DNA of 64,000 nt from an uncultured Croceitalea sp. (GCA_947495075.1 CANLXH010000003.1:62001-126000), one strand, 5' to 3'; positions 25,516-35,645 are shown, counted from the first letter of the stretch. Program-made: numbers and translations. The notes: generated by a model from the sequence alone, not told the origin.

Positions 25516-25838
25516 ATACGTGCTACAACAAAAGCTATAATTCATTGTGGAGGATTTTCCTACGGAAAATCACTACTTTTAAATTATCATTTAGTTCTCT
25601 TAGAATAGTCTCCGCGGACAATTCAGTAAGGAAATCATGGTCTTTACCGTTCGAGTCAATTCATCTTCAATAAACTTTAACTACTCCATTTTCAGTTTTC
25701 AAAAACACATCGACTTCTTCTATTCATTAAATTTCTATTAAAAGAACTCCTTTCTGATAGTTAAAATCTAGGTACTTGTCACTCTGACTTACAAATTCAA
25801 GCAAGCTCGATTTAACGTGAAGCTTTTCTATTTATTCG
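25516..25838. other. 323-base spacer between the island and tRNA-Arg
   Basis: No gene is seen. It holds the cassette-end motif GCTACAACAAAAGCTATAAT (from 25522), a perfect hairpin GATTTTCC-TAC-GGAAAATC, the shared CGTTCGAGTCAATTCA (25648-25663; 126 bases after the first motif) and a copy of ACTTACAAATTCAAGCA. The module therefore matches the spacers further left. Confidence 0.55.
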
Positions 25839-25912
25839 TGACCACGGAGGGATTCAAACCCCCGACCGTTGGAGCCGAAATCCAATGCTCTATTCAGCTG
25901 AGCTACGTGGCC
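25839..25912 (-). tRNA. tRNA-Arg (anticodon TCG)
   Basis: On the minus strand the acceptor arm GGCCACG (25912-25906) pairs with CGTGGTC (25846-25840), with A as discriminator at 25839. The D-arm TAGCTCAGCTGAATAGAGCA, the anticodon arm TTGGA-TTTCGGC-TCCAA with anticodon TCG, and the T-arm GGGGGTTTGAATCCCTC are all present. The length is 74 nt and the 3' CCA is not encoded. The accessory region abuts the 3' end, the usual side for island insertion. Confidence 0.95.
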
Positions 25913-25959
25913 TTATTTCCTACAAAAGTAGGAATCTCTTTCTCTTAAATAAAGAGTTA

Positions 25960-26412
25960 TTAATTACTTAATTTACTTTTTACCATTGTAGAAATCGTTT
26001 TTCCATCAGCTTGCCCGGCTAATTCTTTGGATACGATTCCCATTACTTTCCCCATATCTTTCATCCCAGATGCTCCAATATCATCTATGGTTTGTACAAC
26101 AACCTTTTCAATCTCCTCTTCGGTTAATTGTTCCGGTAGAAATTTCTCTATAATTGCAACTTGAGCCAACTCTGGCTCTGCCAAATCTGCTCGTCCTTGT
26201 TCTGCGAAAATTGTTGCACTGTCTTTGCGTTGCTTAACTAATTTTTGAACTAACTTAACTTCATCCTCCTCAGAAAGTGTTCCTCCTGCCCCTTTATCTG
26301 TTTGGGCTAATAAAATTGCAGATTTAATTGCCCGCAATGATTCTAAAGCTACAGTATTCTTAGCTTTCATAGCAGCTTTCATCTCTGTCATTACTTTTTC
26401 TTGCAAACTCAT
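25960..26412 (-). CDS. GatB/YqeY-domain protein
   Basis: The 150-residue protein begins MSLQEKVMTEMKAAMKAKN and ends in a helical YqeY tail (DDIGASGMKDMGKVMGIVSK). The domain resembles the C-terminal tRNA-binding part of the GatB amidotransferase subunit, but stand-alone YqeY proteins have no settled role. It lies downstream of ftsZ on the same strand but is separated from it by a terminator-like hairpin, so expression may be independent. Confidence 0.92.
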   Translation of the reverse strand: MSLQEKVMTEMKAAMKAKNTVALESLRAIKSAILLAQTDKGAGGTLSEEDEVKLVQKLVKQRKDSATIFAEQGRADLAEPELAQVAIIEKFLPEQLTEEEIEKVVVQTIDDIGASGMKDMGKVMGIVSKELAGQADGKTISTMVKSKLSN

Positions 26413-26446
26413 TATTATCTTATTTAGGGCTGCGAAGATAAAAAAT

Positions 26447-26478
26447 AAACCCGAAAGTATATTTCATCTTTCGGGTTT
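26447..26478 (-). terminator. Terminator after ftsZ
   Basis: AAACCCGAAAG (26447-26457) and CTTTCGGGTTT (26468-26478) form a perfect 11-bp stem with a 10-base loop. On the minus strand it is followed by TATTTTTTATC, a T-rich tail. It closes the dcw cluster. Confidence 0.85.
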
Positions 26479-26514
26479 AAGCATTCCATTTCCATGGAAG
26501 TAAACTAAACACTA

Positions 26515-28473
26515 CTAATCAACATTATCATGCAAAAATGAGTTATTAGAACGTAATTGAACTTCATCATTACTATCTTCTCCTAAACTCATTCTTGATA
26601 TTTTTTGTTCTTTAGGGGCATCATCTAAATCTACACCTTGGCGCTTGTATGCCGGTTGCTTTTCAATTTCATCAATACTATTCCTATTATTCTGAAATTT
26701 ATAATTAAAATTCTTCAACTTCTTTCTTCTTTCATCAGCTCTATCTTTTAATAAATCATTTATAGAGCTATTAAAAGGATCTACTTGCTTTGATGGGTCA
26801 CTTTCAGCAGAAGCTTCCGTTTTTATAGTTTTCTTCTCAAAAACAAGCTCATCTTCTACTAATTTAGGCTCATGGGTTTCTGCAACTGACCTTGCTCCGG
26901 TAAGCTGCGTTTCTAACTCCATATATTCTTCTAAGTTGTAGCGTGTCTCTCCTTCCTTGTTATAATCGATAACGGGGCTAACCTCAACATACTCATTTAC
27001 GTCTATATCTTTTACTTCCTCACCTAAATCAAAAGTGATAGTGTTTTCCTTTTCATCATCTTCTACACTATTAATAGGCATATCAAATGTTAAGGCAAAT
27101 TGATCTTCTTCTTTTGCAGAAACAACTTCTGGATCAACTACATCAATATCATTTAAAACGTTTTTAGCTTCTATTATGATAAAATCTTCATCATGGTTCT
27201 CAGCTATAACTTCTTTAACTTCGGATTTAATTACAACCTCTTCATAAAAGACGTTAAAATTTCTAATGTAATTAGTGGTTTCAATTAAATCAGATTCAGG
27301 TGTTTTAATTTCCGGTTCTTCAATATCATCATCTTCTAGTTGATGCTTAATAACTGGTTCATCTAAAGGAACATTAATATCAAAACTAGGTACAGGTTTT
27401 TCAGCACTTAAATCGTGAACTGCTTTCTGTTCATCTTCTAAGGTATGAATGATTCGTTTAGATTCTGTATTTACAATATCGTCTTGTTGATCGCTGGCAA
27501 AACCAGTAGCTATAATTGTAACTGCGATAGCATCACCTAATTCTTCATCTTCACCAATACCCATAATAATGTTTGCTCCATGGCCAGCTTCCAATTGAAT
27601 AAAATCGTTGATTTCACCAATCTCATCAATGGTAATTTCTTGGCTACCAGAAACGATAAGCAACAATACGTTCTTTGCACCAGTAATCTTATTATCATTT
27701 AACAATGGAGAATCTAAAGCTTTTGAGATGGCCTCATTGGCACGAGCAGAACCAGAAGCATTTGCAGAACCCATAATTGCTGTACCACTGTTAGATAAAA
27801 CAGTTTTAGCATCTCTAAGGTCAATATTTTGAGTGTAATGATGTGTAATTACCTCCGCAATACCTTTTGCAGCAGTAGAAAGTACTTCATCAGCTTTGGA
27901 AAAACCTGCTTTGTATCCTAAATTTCCATAAATATCTCTAAGCTTATTATTATTTATGACTATTAAAGAATCAACATTATCTCGCAATCGCTCTATACCT
28001 GTTTGTGCTTGTTTGCAACGTGGCATACCTTCAAACTGAAATGGAGTTGTAACAATACCTACAGTAAGAACTCCCATCTCTTTAGCAGCTTTGGCAATTA
28101 TTGGAGCTGCACCAGTACCAGTACCCCCACCCATACCAGCAGTAATAAAAACCATCTTGGTAGTGTGCTCAAGCATAGTTTTAATCTCTTCCATACTTTC
28201 CATAGCGGCTTGTTCGCCAACTTCTGGATTTGCACCTGCACCTAAGCCTTCAGTTAGGGAAACTCCTAATTGAATTTTATTGGGCACTGGACTATTTTCT
28301 AAAGCTTGTGCATCTGTATTGCAGATTATAAAATCTACGCCATTGATTCCTGATTGGAACATGTGATTGATAGCGTTGCTACCACCTCCACCAACTCCAA
28401 TAACTTTAATTACGTTGCTTTTATTTTTAGGTAAATCAAAAGCGATATTATCAAATTCGTTGCTCTTACTCAT
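26515..28473 (-). CDS. ftsZ: Cell division GTPase FtsZ
   Basis: The 652-residue tubulin homologue forms the division ring. The GTPase core (about 15-330) has VIGVGGGGSNA, the tubulin signature GGGTGTG at 115-121 and a NTDAQALENS loop. It then carries a tail of about 300 residues, very acidic in the middle (many Glu/Asp and Val), ending with basic and Asn/Ser-rich segments. This is much longer than the roughly 380-residue enterobacterial protein but usual for Flavobacteriia. It is the last gene of the dcw cluster, with a terminator behind it. Confidence 0.97.
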   Translation of the reverse strand: MSKSNEFDNIAFDLPKNKSNVIKVIGVGGGGSNAINHMFQSGINGVDFIICNTDAQALENSPVPNKIQLGVSLTEGLGAGANPEVGEQAAMESMEEIKTMLEHTTKMVFITAGMGGGTGTGAAPIIAKAAKEMGVLTVGIVTTPFQFEGMPRCKQAQTGIERLRDNVDSLIVINNNKLRDIYGNLGYKAGFSKADEVLSTAAKGIAEVITHHYTQNIDLRDAKTVLSNSGTAIMGSANASGSARANEAISKALDSPLLNDNKITGAKNVLLLIVSGSQEITIDEIGEINDFIQLEAGHGANIIMGIGEDEELGDAIAVTIIATGFASDQQDDIVNTESKRIIHTLEDEQKAVHDLSAEKPVPSFDINVPLDEPVIKHQLEDDDIEEPEIKTPESDLIETTNYIRNFNVFYEEVVIKSEVKEVIAENHDEDFIIIEAKNVLNDIDVVDPEVVSAKEEDQFALTFDMPINSVEDDEKENTITFDLGEEVKDIDVNEYVEVSPVIDYNKEGETRYNLEEYMELETQLTGARSVAETHEPKLVEDELVFEKKTIKTEASAESDPSKQVDPFNSSINDLLKDRADERRKKLKNFNYKFQNNRNSIDEIEKQPAYKRQGVDLDDAPKEQKISRMSLGEDSNDEVQLRSNNSFLHDNVD

Positions 28474-28498
28474 GGGTGCTCTATTTATTGATGATGTT

Positions 28499-29848
28499 TT
28501 ATTCTGCGTTATCTAAAAAATCTTTCAGTTTTTCTGACCATTTGTCAAAGATGGACTTACGTTCTTTTTGAACAGCATTCGCTGTTTTCACGGTAGCTTG
28601 GGCATGTTCTTGACCTACTAAAACCTCTTCAAGTTCTTCTCCATGCTGGCTTGCTTCTGCTTCAATCTCTGGTATTGTATTTTTAGCACTAGTCTCTAGT
28701 GCGTTCATTAATAGCCCAACTGCAGTTGCATACAATGGACTAGCAATTTCCTCATCAGAATCTCCAGCTAAATGCTCGTTAGGATAACCTATTCTAGTAT
28801 CCATCCCAGTAATATATTCAACTAATTGCTTTAAATGCTTTAATTGGCTTCCACCTCCTGTAAGGACTATACCAGCTATAAGTTTTTTCTTTTGTTCCTC
28901 ATGTCCGTAGTTTTTAATTTCTACATACACTTGCTCTACAATCTCTACTACTCTAGCATGAATAATCTTAGAAAGATTCTTAAGAGTAATTTCTTTAGGT
29001 TCACGTCCTCTTAATCCAGGAATTGAAACAATCTCATTATCCTTGTTTTCTCCTGGCCATGCAGAACCAAACTTCATTTTTAAAAGCTCTGCTTGCTTTT
29101 CTATTATTGAGCAACCTTCTTTTATGTCTTCTGTAATAACATTACCGCCAAAAGGAATAACCGAAGTGTGACGAATAATACCATCTTTAAAAATGGCAAG
29201 ATCCGTAGTTCCACCACCTATATCTATTAAAGCTACACCTGCTTCTTTTTCTTCTTGACTAAGAACCGCCTCTGCAGATGCCAAGGGCTCAAGAGTAATA
29301 TTTGCAAGGTCTAATCCGGCGCTCTTGATACATCGTCCTATATTTTTTATGGAAGATACTTGACCAACAACTACATGGAAATTGGCTTCTAAACGACCTC
29401 CATACATTCCAATAGGTTGCTTTATTTCGCATTGACCATCAACTTTATATTCTTGTGGTAATACATGGATGATTTCTTCTCCAGGTAGCATTACCAACTT
29501 ATAAACCTGATTACATAGTTTATCTAAATCTTCGTCATTAATAACATCCTCTGCATTAGGTCTTGTGATATAATCGCTATGTTGCAAACTTCTAATATGT
29601 TGTCCAGCGATACCAACAACCACGGAACCGATTTTTAATCCTGAATTAACTTCTGCCTGTTCAACCGCTTGTTGAATAGAAGAAATAGTTTGTGTAATAT
29701 TATTTACTACACCACGGTGTACACCTAAACTTTTAGATCTACCAGTACCCAAAATTTCGATTTTACCGTACTCGTTTTCTTTTCCTATAATGGCTACAAT
29801 TTTAGTTGTACCAATATCTAATCCAACTGAATAATTCCCTTGTTCCAT
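28499..29848 (-). CDS. ftsA: Cell division protein FtsA
   Basis: The 449-residue actin-like ATPase tethers FtsZ filaments to the membrane. Phosphate-binding motifs are YSVGLDIGTTKIVAIIG at the N-terminus and ALIDIGGGTTDLAIF in the second half; the adenosine loop is AGIVLTGGGSQLKHL. The end FDKWSEKLKDFLDNAE is an amphipathic helix suited to membrane binding. It lies 25 bases before ftsZ and 3 bases after ftsQ. Confidence 0.96.
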   Translation of the reverse strand: MEQGNYSVGLDIGTTKIVAIIGKENEYGKIEILGTGRSKSLGVHRGVVNNITQTISSIQQAVEQAEVNSGLKIGSVVVGIAGQHIRSLQHSDYITRPNAEDVINDEDLDKLCNQVYKLVMLPGEEIIHVLPQEYKVDGQCEIKQPIGMYGGRLEANFHVVVGQVSSIKNIGRCIKSAGLDLANITLEPLASAEAVLSQEEKEAGVALIDIGGGTTDLAIFKDGIIRHTSVIPFGGNVITEDIKEGCSIIEKQAELLKMKFGSAWPGENKDNEIVSIPGLRGREPKEITLKNLSKIIHARVVEIVEQVYVEIKNYGHEEQKKKLIAGIVLTGGGSQLKHLKQLVEYITGMDTRIGYPNEHLAGDSDEEIASPLYATAVGLLMNALETSAKNTIPEIEAEASQHGEELEEVLVGQEHAQATVKTANAVQKERKSIFDKWSEKLKDFLDNAE

Positions 29849-29851
29849 AAT

Positions 29852-30571
29852 TTATATTTTGGTGCAAACCACTTGGTTTTTGAATTCTAAACTTACTACT
29901 GCGTATTTTTCTAATGTCTTGTCTTTTGCGGCTTTTACATAGAAGGCCATAAATTTTTTAAACTTTTCATCAAGGTTTTCGACGCCACCTAAATTCACCA
30001 CAAAATCTTCTACCCTTAACTTTAACTGGTATTTTCCTTCATCCTCAATATGAATACCAATCACATTTTTTCTAAGAAAATCATCTTCATTTATAAATTC
30101 CAAAATGACATAAGCATCCTCTAGGCTTTTCCCAGTTATTTTACCTGTGATGATAGGCACTCTTGCCGAATGATGCCTTGATAATGGCATGCGGTTTCCT
30201 GTATCATCCAAATAGAATTTAGAGATTCCCTCAACCCTTCCAATAGGTTTACGCTGAACAATTTTAGAAATAAGCTCCCCCTCAACCGAGAGATAGACTT
30301 GGGCACTTTTCACCATAGGATTAGACTTTATAACAGTCTCTATGGAATTCAAAACTACTTGTTCTTTTGCCCTATTTTTTATGCTTCCATAATTTTGTAT
30401 TAACAATTTATTAACCGAATCTTCGGTTAGGTATAAATTGTTGTCTCCTAAAAACTTAATAGAGATACCATCTATTCTTTTAGACCTGCTTCTATGGTCT
30501 GCAAAACCAAAAAGCCCCCCAATAGCAAGGAGCAAGCATATTATTTTTATGTAATTCCAATTAACTCGCAT
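29852..30571 (-). CDS. ftsQ: Cell division protein FtsQ
   Basis: The 239-residue bitopic protein has a short cytoplasmic N-terminus, one membrane helix (about 7-24) and a periplasmic part with a POTRA-like region followed by a beta domain. It links early and late division proteins. Sequence conservation of FtsQ is low, so the call rests on topology and position between murC and ftsA. Its start overlaps the murC end by 11 bases. Confidence 0.9.
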   Translation of the reverse strand: MRVNWNYIKIICLLLAIGGLFGFADHRSRSKRIDGISIKFLGDNNLYLTEDSVNKLLIQNYGSIKNRAKEQVVLNSIETVIKSNPMVKSAQVYLSVEGELISKIVQRKPIGRVEGISKFYLDDTGNRMPLSRHHSARVPIITGKITGKSLEDAYVILEFINEDDFLRKNVIGIHIEDEGKYQLKLRVEDFVVNLGGVENLDEKFKKFMAFYVKAAKDKTLEKYAVVSLEFKNQVVCTKI

Positions 30572-31913
30572 AAGCCAATTCTTTTTTTAATCTAGAAACC
30601 TCAAGTCCAATATCCCCAGCCCCCATTGTTACTAAAACATCTGGGTTAGAACTTTTTATTGTGGTTACTAAATCTGATTTTTCTACTAATTTTTTATTTG
30701 AATTTTCAATTTTATCAAGCAGCCAAGATGATGTTACACCAACTATAGGCTCTTCTCTTGCAGGATAAATTTCAAGTAATAGCACACAGTCAAATTTTGC
30801 CAAACTCGAAGCGAATCCTTCTACAAAATCTTGTGTTCTTGAATATAGATGTGGTTGAAAAACAACAGTGGTCTTCTTATTAGGATGCATTTCCGAAATA
30901 GCCTGATATACAGCTTCTATTTCTGTAGGATGATGAGCATAATCATCAATAAAAACAAAGTCATCTTCTTTAACTTGATATGAAAACCTCCTTTGCACTC
31001 CTTTAAAAGTACCTAATGCCTCAGCGAGGCGGCGTGGCTGGGGAACAGCTTGCGCCGCCATTGCAAAAGCTGCTAATCCATTAAGCAAATTGTGTTTACC
31101 CGGTTTATTGAAACAAACCTTCTCTAATGTTTCTTCCGGAGTTTTCAAATCAAATATGTAGGTGCCATGTTCAATTACTATATTGGTGATACAATAGTCA
31201 GATGCATCATCTATGCCATACGTAATACCATTCATAGGTAATCCATTACGTATCAAAAGCTTTCCACTAGGTTTTAGTTTTTGAGCAAATTCTCTAAAAG
31301 ATTTTTTTATTTCTTCATCAGACCCATAAATATCTAGGTGGTCTGCATCCATAGAGGTAACACAAGCAACGTTTGGCGAGAGCTGTAAAAAAGAACGATC
31401 GTATTCATCTGCTTCCACAACAGAATAGTCATTCCCTTCTAACACAAAATTACTATTAAAGTCTTCTGATATACCTCCTAAAAATGCTACCAGTGGCGTA
31501 TTGGTTTCCTTTAATAGGTGTGCCAAAATACTTGAGGTTGTAGTTTTACCATGCGTACCAGCCACAGCGAAACAAAATGTATCCTTGGTAATAATTCCTA
31601 GAACTTCTGAACGCTTTTTTACCTGAAAACCATTAGCTACAAAAAAGTGTAATTCTTTATGTGCATTAGGTACCGCAGGAGTATATATTACCAGTGTGTT
31701 TTCCAAGGATTTATAGTCCTCATGAATCAGATTGATATTGTCTTCAAAATGAATAGCTATTCCTAACGCTACCAACTCATCGGTTAAAGGTGTTTGGGTT
31801 TTATCATATCCCGCTACATTCTTATCTATAAATTTGAAATAACGAGCCAAAGCAGACATACCAATCCCACCTATACCAATAAAGTAGACGTTATGTATGT
31901 CTTTCAAATCCAT
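30561..31913 (-). CDS. murC: UDP-N-acetylmuramate--L-alanine ligase
   Basis: The 450-residue Mur ligase adds the first residue, L-Ala, of the peptidoglycan stem peptide. It has the N-terminal UDP-binding GIGGIGMSALA, the ATP P-loop AVAGTHGKTTTSS, VVEADEYDRSF, and FIDDYAHHPTEI in the C-terminal domain. Length is normal. It lies between murG and ftsQ in the dcw cluster, about 43 bases after murG. Confidence 0.97.
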   Translation of the reverse strand: MDLKDIHNVYFIGIGGIGMSALARYFKFIDKNVAGYDKTQTPLTDELVALGIAIHFEDNINLIHEDYKSLENTLVIYTPAVPNAHKELHFFVANGFQVKKRSEVLGIITKDTFCFAVAGTHGKTTTSSILAHLLKETNTPLVAFLGGISEDFNSNFVLEGNDYSVVEADEYDRSFLQLSPNVACVTSMDADHLDIYGSDEEIKKSFREFAQKLKPSGKLLIRNGLPMNGITYGIDDASDYCITNIVIEHGTYIFDLKTPEETLEKVCFNKPGKHNLLNGLAAFAMAAQAVPQPRRLAEALGTFKGVQRRFSYQVKEDDFVFIDDYAHHPTEIEAVYQAISEMHPNKKTTVVFQPHLYSRTQDFVEGFASSLAKFDCVLLLEIYPAREEPIVGVTSSWLLDKIENSNKKLVEKSDLVTTIKSSNPDVLVTMGAGDIGLEVSRLKKELAYAS

Positions 31914-31956
31914 TCTTAATCTTCTATACTATTTCAAAAAAGTTCAAAAGTTAGAA

Positions 31957-33114
31957 TCAAAACTTCCATTTAGACTTAGGCAAGTGACTTACTTCTTCTC
32001 TTTTTTTATTACTCCTTTCATACATTTTCATAATGCCTTCAATTAAATCTGCTATATCATTCGTAGCTCTTGGCAAAGCCAGTTTACTAATATTAACTGC
32101 TAAGTTTTTTTGCTCTTCTTTTGATGTAATTAACCTTTTAAAAACCATTTCAAAATCAGCATCTAAATCTTTCTCCTCTATTAATAATGCTGCATCATCT
32201 TTTACTAAGGCTTCTGCATTTTTTGTTTGATGGTCTTCTGCTACATTAGGCGAAGGAATAAATACAGTCGGTTTACCTACTAGGCACAATTCTGATACAG
32301 AACCTGCGCCTGCTCTAGAAATTATAGAATCAGCCGCAGTGTACGCAAAATCCATTTTATTTAAAAAGGCTTTCACTTTTACAGTATTGGAATCGTATTT
32401 CTTATATTCCTCATAGTAGAGTTTACCGCATTGCCATAATACTTGAATCCCTAGTTCTTTAAAGAAACTGAGCTCTTTTTCTATTAACTGGTTAATGCGT
32501 CTTGCGCCTAAACTACCACCTAAAACCAATAAAATTGGTTGGTTGGTGTGAAGCCCAAAAAAAGTAGCTGCTTCTTCTTTACCTACTTTAATGTCTATTA
32601 AATCTGAACGTACTGGATTCCCTGTTTTTGCTACTACTGTTCCATTTGAAAAAAAACGTTCCATGTTGTCATAAGCAACACAAATAACTTTAGCGTTTTT
32701 AGCCAATAACTTATTTGTAATCCCTGCAAATGAGTTTTGCTCTTGCAGCACATAAGGCACATTTTTACTAGCAGCCATTTTTAATAATGGACCACTAGCA
32801 AACCCCCCTGTACCTATGGCAACATGAGGTTTAAACTGTTTTACTATTTTGCGTGCTCTTAACAAACTACTTATCAACTTTATAGGAAACAGTAAATTCT
32901 TTACTGTTAATTTCCGTTGTAATCCACTTATCCAAAGTCCTTCTATCTGATACCCAGCCTGAGGAACTTTTTCCATTTCCATTTTATCTTTAGCTCCAAC
33001 AAATAAGAACTCTGCATCTTTATATCTGCGTTTCAACTCATTTGCTATTGCTATAGCAGGGTATATATGCCCTCCTGTACCACCTCCAGATAGTATGAAC
33101 CTATAATTGCCCAC
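31957..33114 (-). CDS. murG: UDP-GlcNAc transferase MurG
   Basis: This peripheral membrane GT-B enzyme makes lipid II from lipid I. The N-terminal loop [23 protein letters not shown] and the UDP-GlcNAc site [20 protein letters not shown] are visible; [15 protein letters not shown] is also typical. The 385 residues include a slightly extended basic C-terminus. Its start lies inside the ftsW 3' end (14-base overlap), so the two are coupled. Confidence 0.97.
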   Translation of the reverse strand: MGNYRFILSGGGTGGHIYPAIAIANELKRRYKDAEFLFVGAKDKMEMEKVPQAGYQIEGLWISGLQRKLTVKNLLFPIKLISSLLRARKIVKQFKPHVAIGTGGFASGPLLKMAASKNVPYVLQEQNSFAGITNKLLAKNAKVICVAYDNMERFFSNGTVVAKTGNPVRSDLIDIKVGKEEAATFFGLHTNQPILLVLGGSLGARRINQLIEKELSFFKELGIQVLWQCGKLYYEEYKKYDSNTVKVKAFLNKMDFAYTAADSIISRAGAGSVSELCLVGKPTVFIPSPNVAEDHQTKNAEALVKDDAALLIEEKDLDADFEMVFKRLITSKEEQKNLAVNISKLALPRATNDIADLIEGIMKMYERSNKKREEVSHLPKSKWKF

Positions 33115-34303
33115 TTAATACTTCTAAAGGGTTTGTATCATCAATTTCTGAGGAAACTAATTCCTCTTGCTTTTTATCACTTGCGCTTAGCACTATACCA
33201 ATTGCTAAGCAGGTCATCCAAATAGAGGTACCTCCCATGCTTATTAATGGTAATGGTTGCCCTGTAGTTGGAAACAATTGTACCACTACTGCCATATTTA
33301 TAAACGCTTGAAATACTATTGGCAATCCCACACCTATGACCAATAACTTTGCAAAAACTGTTTTTGCTGAATTAGCTACCACCACTATTCTAAAAAGTAG
33401 CAACAAATAGAAAAATAAAAGTCCCAAGCCACCTATTAAACCATATTCTTCTATTATGATGGCAAATATGAAATCAGATTCACTCTGGGAGAGGCTATTT
33501 TTCATAACGCTTTTCCCTGCACCTTTTCCAAAAAGTCCACCTTGAGCTACAGCCATTTTTGCATCATTCGCTTGCCGCATTGCATCTGCGCTTGCATTTT
33601 CTGGATGCATAAAAGTTTCTATTCTATTTTTCCATGTGCCTGCTCTATCTGGTAATACCTCTGTCGCGTTAAAAAGCATAAATAAAAATATGCTCACTAT
33701 CACTATTCCTGTACCTACAATCGCAGAAAGGTATTTTAATGGGTATCCGCCTAAAAAACAAAGAATTAAAACCAATATCCCAACAATTACAGCCGTAGAA
33801 AAATTTGCCGGTAGTATTAGGCCTACTACCAGACATGCTGGCAACCATAAAGGAAGAACACTTTCTGTAAAAGTTATTTTAGTATCTCTTATTTTACTTA
33901 AGTATCTCGCAATCCATATCATTAATCCAACAGTTGCTAATGTAGATGTCTGAAATTTTACACCAACAAAGGGAATTGGTATCCAACGGTTTGCTTTTAC
34001 TCCACCAATATTAGTCTCAACAGTTAGTGTATATGCCAACAATACCAGAATAATTGGCATAGCAATTAAAACTAATCCCTTAAAATAATGCGTTGGTATG
34101 CGGTGGACCGCATAAATTATCATAAAACCTAAAAACAGTAATACGCCATGTTTAACTAAATGGCTTATGGTAGTTCCCGTATCCTTTACATAAACAAGGT
34201 TTGTGCTAGCGCTATAAACTGGCAAGAATGAAAACAAAGCCAAAAGAGCAACAATTGCCCAAATAGCTTTATCTCCCCTTAAGTTCTTTAGTTGTGCTAA
34301 CAT
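33101..34303 (-). CDS. ftsW: SEDS-family division glycosyltransferase FtsW
   Basis: The 400-residue protein with about ten membrane helices belongs to the SEDS group that polymerises lipid II at the septum with its cognate PBP. Visible marks are [13 protein letters not shown], a large loop after mid-protein with [28 protein letters not shown] and the closing [11 protein letters not shown]. It sits 6 bases after murD and overlaps murG. Position in the dcw cluster favours FtsW over RodA. Confidence 0.95.
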   Translation of the reverse strand: MLAQLKNLRGDKAIWAIVALLALFSFLPVYSASTNLVYVKDTGTTISHLVKHGVLLFLGFMIIYAVHRIPTHYFKGLVLIAMPIILVLLAYTLTVETNIGGVKANRWIPIPFVGVKFQTSTLATVGLMIWIARYLSKIRDTKITFTESVLPLWLPACLVVGLILPANFSTAVIVGILVLILCFLGGYPLKYLSAIVGTGIVIVSIFLFMLFNATEVLPDRAGTWKNRIETFMHPENASADAMRQANDAKMAVAQGGLFGKGAGKSVMKNSLSQSESDFIFAIIIEEYGLIGGLGLLFFYLLLLFRIVVVANSAKTVFAKLLVIGVGLPIVFQAFINMAVVVQLFPTTGQPLPLISMGGTSIWMTCLAIGIVLSASDKKQEELVSSEIDDTNPLEVLSGQL

Positions 34304-34309
34304 TAGTAT

Positions 34310-35644
34310 TTATAACTTTTTTATTGCTGCTTTAAATTGATTTCCTCTGTCCTCATAATTTTCAAACAAATCGAAGCTTGCGCATGCCGGTGATAACAGT
34401 ACTGCATCTCCTCTTTCTGCAACTTTATAAGCAACTTTAATAGCTTCTTCCATTGAAAAAGTTTCAACTAAAGGCTCCACTACGTTTCCAAAAGCTTCTA
34501 TCAGCTTAGAATTGTCTGCTCCTAAGCAAATAATAGCTTTTACTTTTTCCCTGACCAAAGGCATTAGTTCATTGTAATCATTACCCTTATCAACACCACC
34601 AACAATCCAAACAATAGGTTTTTTAATCCCTTCTAAAGCAAAATAAGTAGCATTGATATTTGTTGCCTTAGAATCGTTTACATATTCTACATGGTTAATT
34701 TTTAAAACCTTCTCCAACCTATGTGGAGCACCCTGAAATGACTGAATACTTTGGGATATTGTCTCTTTGCGAACATTCACCAAAAGTGAAGCAAGACTCG
34801 CCGCCATGGCGTTTTTTACGTTATGTTGCCCTTCTAAGGCTAAAAAATCTGTACTCATTTTCAAAGTTTTAGGTTCTATGTTTATTCTAATTATATTTTT
34901 ATCTAACCAAGCTCCCCATTTCTGTTCTCGTTTAAGTGAAAAGGGTACTAATTTGGATTGGACGGGATGTTCTTTTAACCAGTTAATTATTACTTCATCA
35001 TCTGCATCATAAATCAAGTAATCATTCTTATCCTGATTCATTACTATTCTGAATTTAGAAGCGATATAATTTTCAAATTGATACTCATATCTATCTAAAT
35101 GATCAGGAGTAATATTTGTAATAATGGCAATCTTTGGTTTAAAGTCTCGAATTCCATCTAACTGAAAACTACTAATCTCTAATACGTATTCACTAAAATC
35201 ATTTTCAGCAACCATCTTAGCATAGCTATCTCCAATATTCCCAGCCATGCCAACATGTAAACCATCTTCTTTTAACAAATGATTAGTTAACATTGTCGTA
35301 GTAGTCTTCCCATTACTTCCTGTAATTCCAATTAGCGTAGCATCTGTATATTTTGATGCAAATTCAATTTCAGAAATAACAGGAATACCATTCTCTAGTA
35401 AATTCTTTACTAAAGGAACACTATCCGGTATTCCAGGGCTTTTCATTACCAAATTGGCGTTTAGGATTTTAGCTTCTGTATGTTGCTTTTCCTCCCATTC
35501 AATCTCAAAATGTTCAAGAACTTTTTTGTATTCTTCTTTTATTTCTCCTTTATCAGAAACAAAAACTTCATATCCTTTTTGTTTCCCTAATATTCCCGTT
35601 CCTACGCCACTTTCTCCTCCACCTAGAACTACCAACCGTTCCAT
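34310..35644 (-). CDS. murD: UDP-MurNAc-L-alanine--D-glutamate ligase
   Basis: The 444-residue Mur ligase adds D-Glu to UDP-MurNAc-L-Ala. It shows VVLGGGESGVGTGIL for the nucleotide-sugar domain, the P-loop GITGSNGKTTTTM, YVNDSKATN and WIVGGVDKGNDY, all typical of MurD. One base separates it from mraY, and 6 from ftsW. Confidence 0.97.
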   Translation of the reverse strand: MERLVVLGGGESGVGTGILGKQKGYEVFVSDKGEIKEEYKKVLEHFEIEWEEKQHTEAKILNANLVMKSPGIPDSVPLVKNLLENGIPVISEIEFASKYTDATLIGITGSNGKTTTTMLTNHLLKEDGLHVGMAGNIGDSYAKMVAENDFSEYVLEISSFQLDGIRDFKPKIAIITNITPDHLDRYEYQFENYIASKFRIVMNQDKNDYLIYDADDEVIINWLKEHPVQSKLVPFSLKREQKWGAWLDKNIIRINIEPKTLKMSTDFLALEGQHNVKNAMAASLASLLVNVRKETISQSIQSFQGAPHRLEKVLKINHVEYVNDSKATNINATYFALEGIKKPIVWIVGGVDKGNDYNELMPLVREKVKAIICLGADNSKLIEAFGNVVEPLVETFSMEEAIKVAYKVAERGDAVLLSPACASFDLFENYEDRGNQFKAAIKKL

Positions 35645-35645
35645 C

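Noticed and set aside
15971-25838. A canonical integron or insertion sequence
   Set aside because: No integrase or transposase frame is visible, and cores do not match GTTRRRY/RYYYAAC; only a cassette-like organisation is claimed.
26515-28473. FtsZ tail of about 300 residues as something novel
   Set aside because: Long acidic FtsZ tails are usual in Flavobacteriia.
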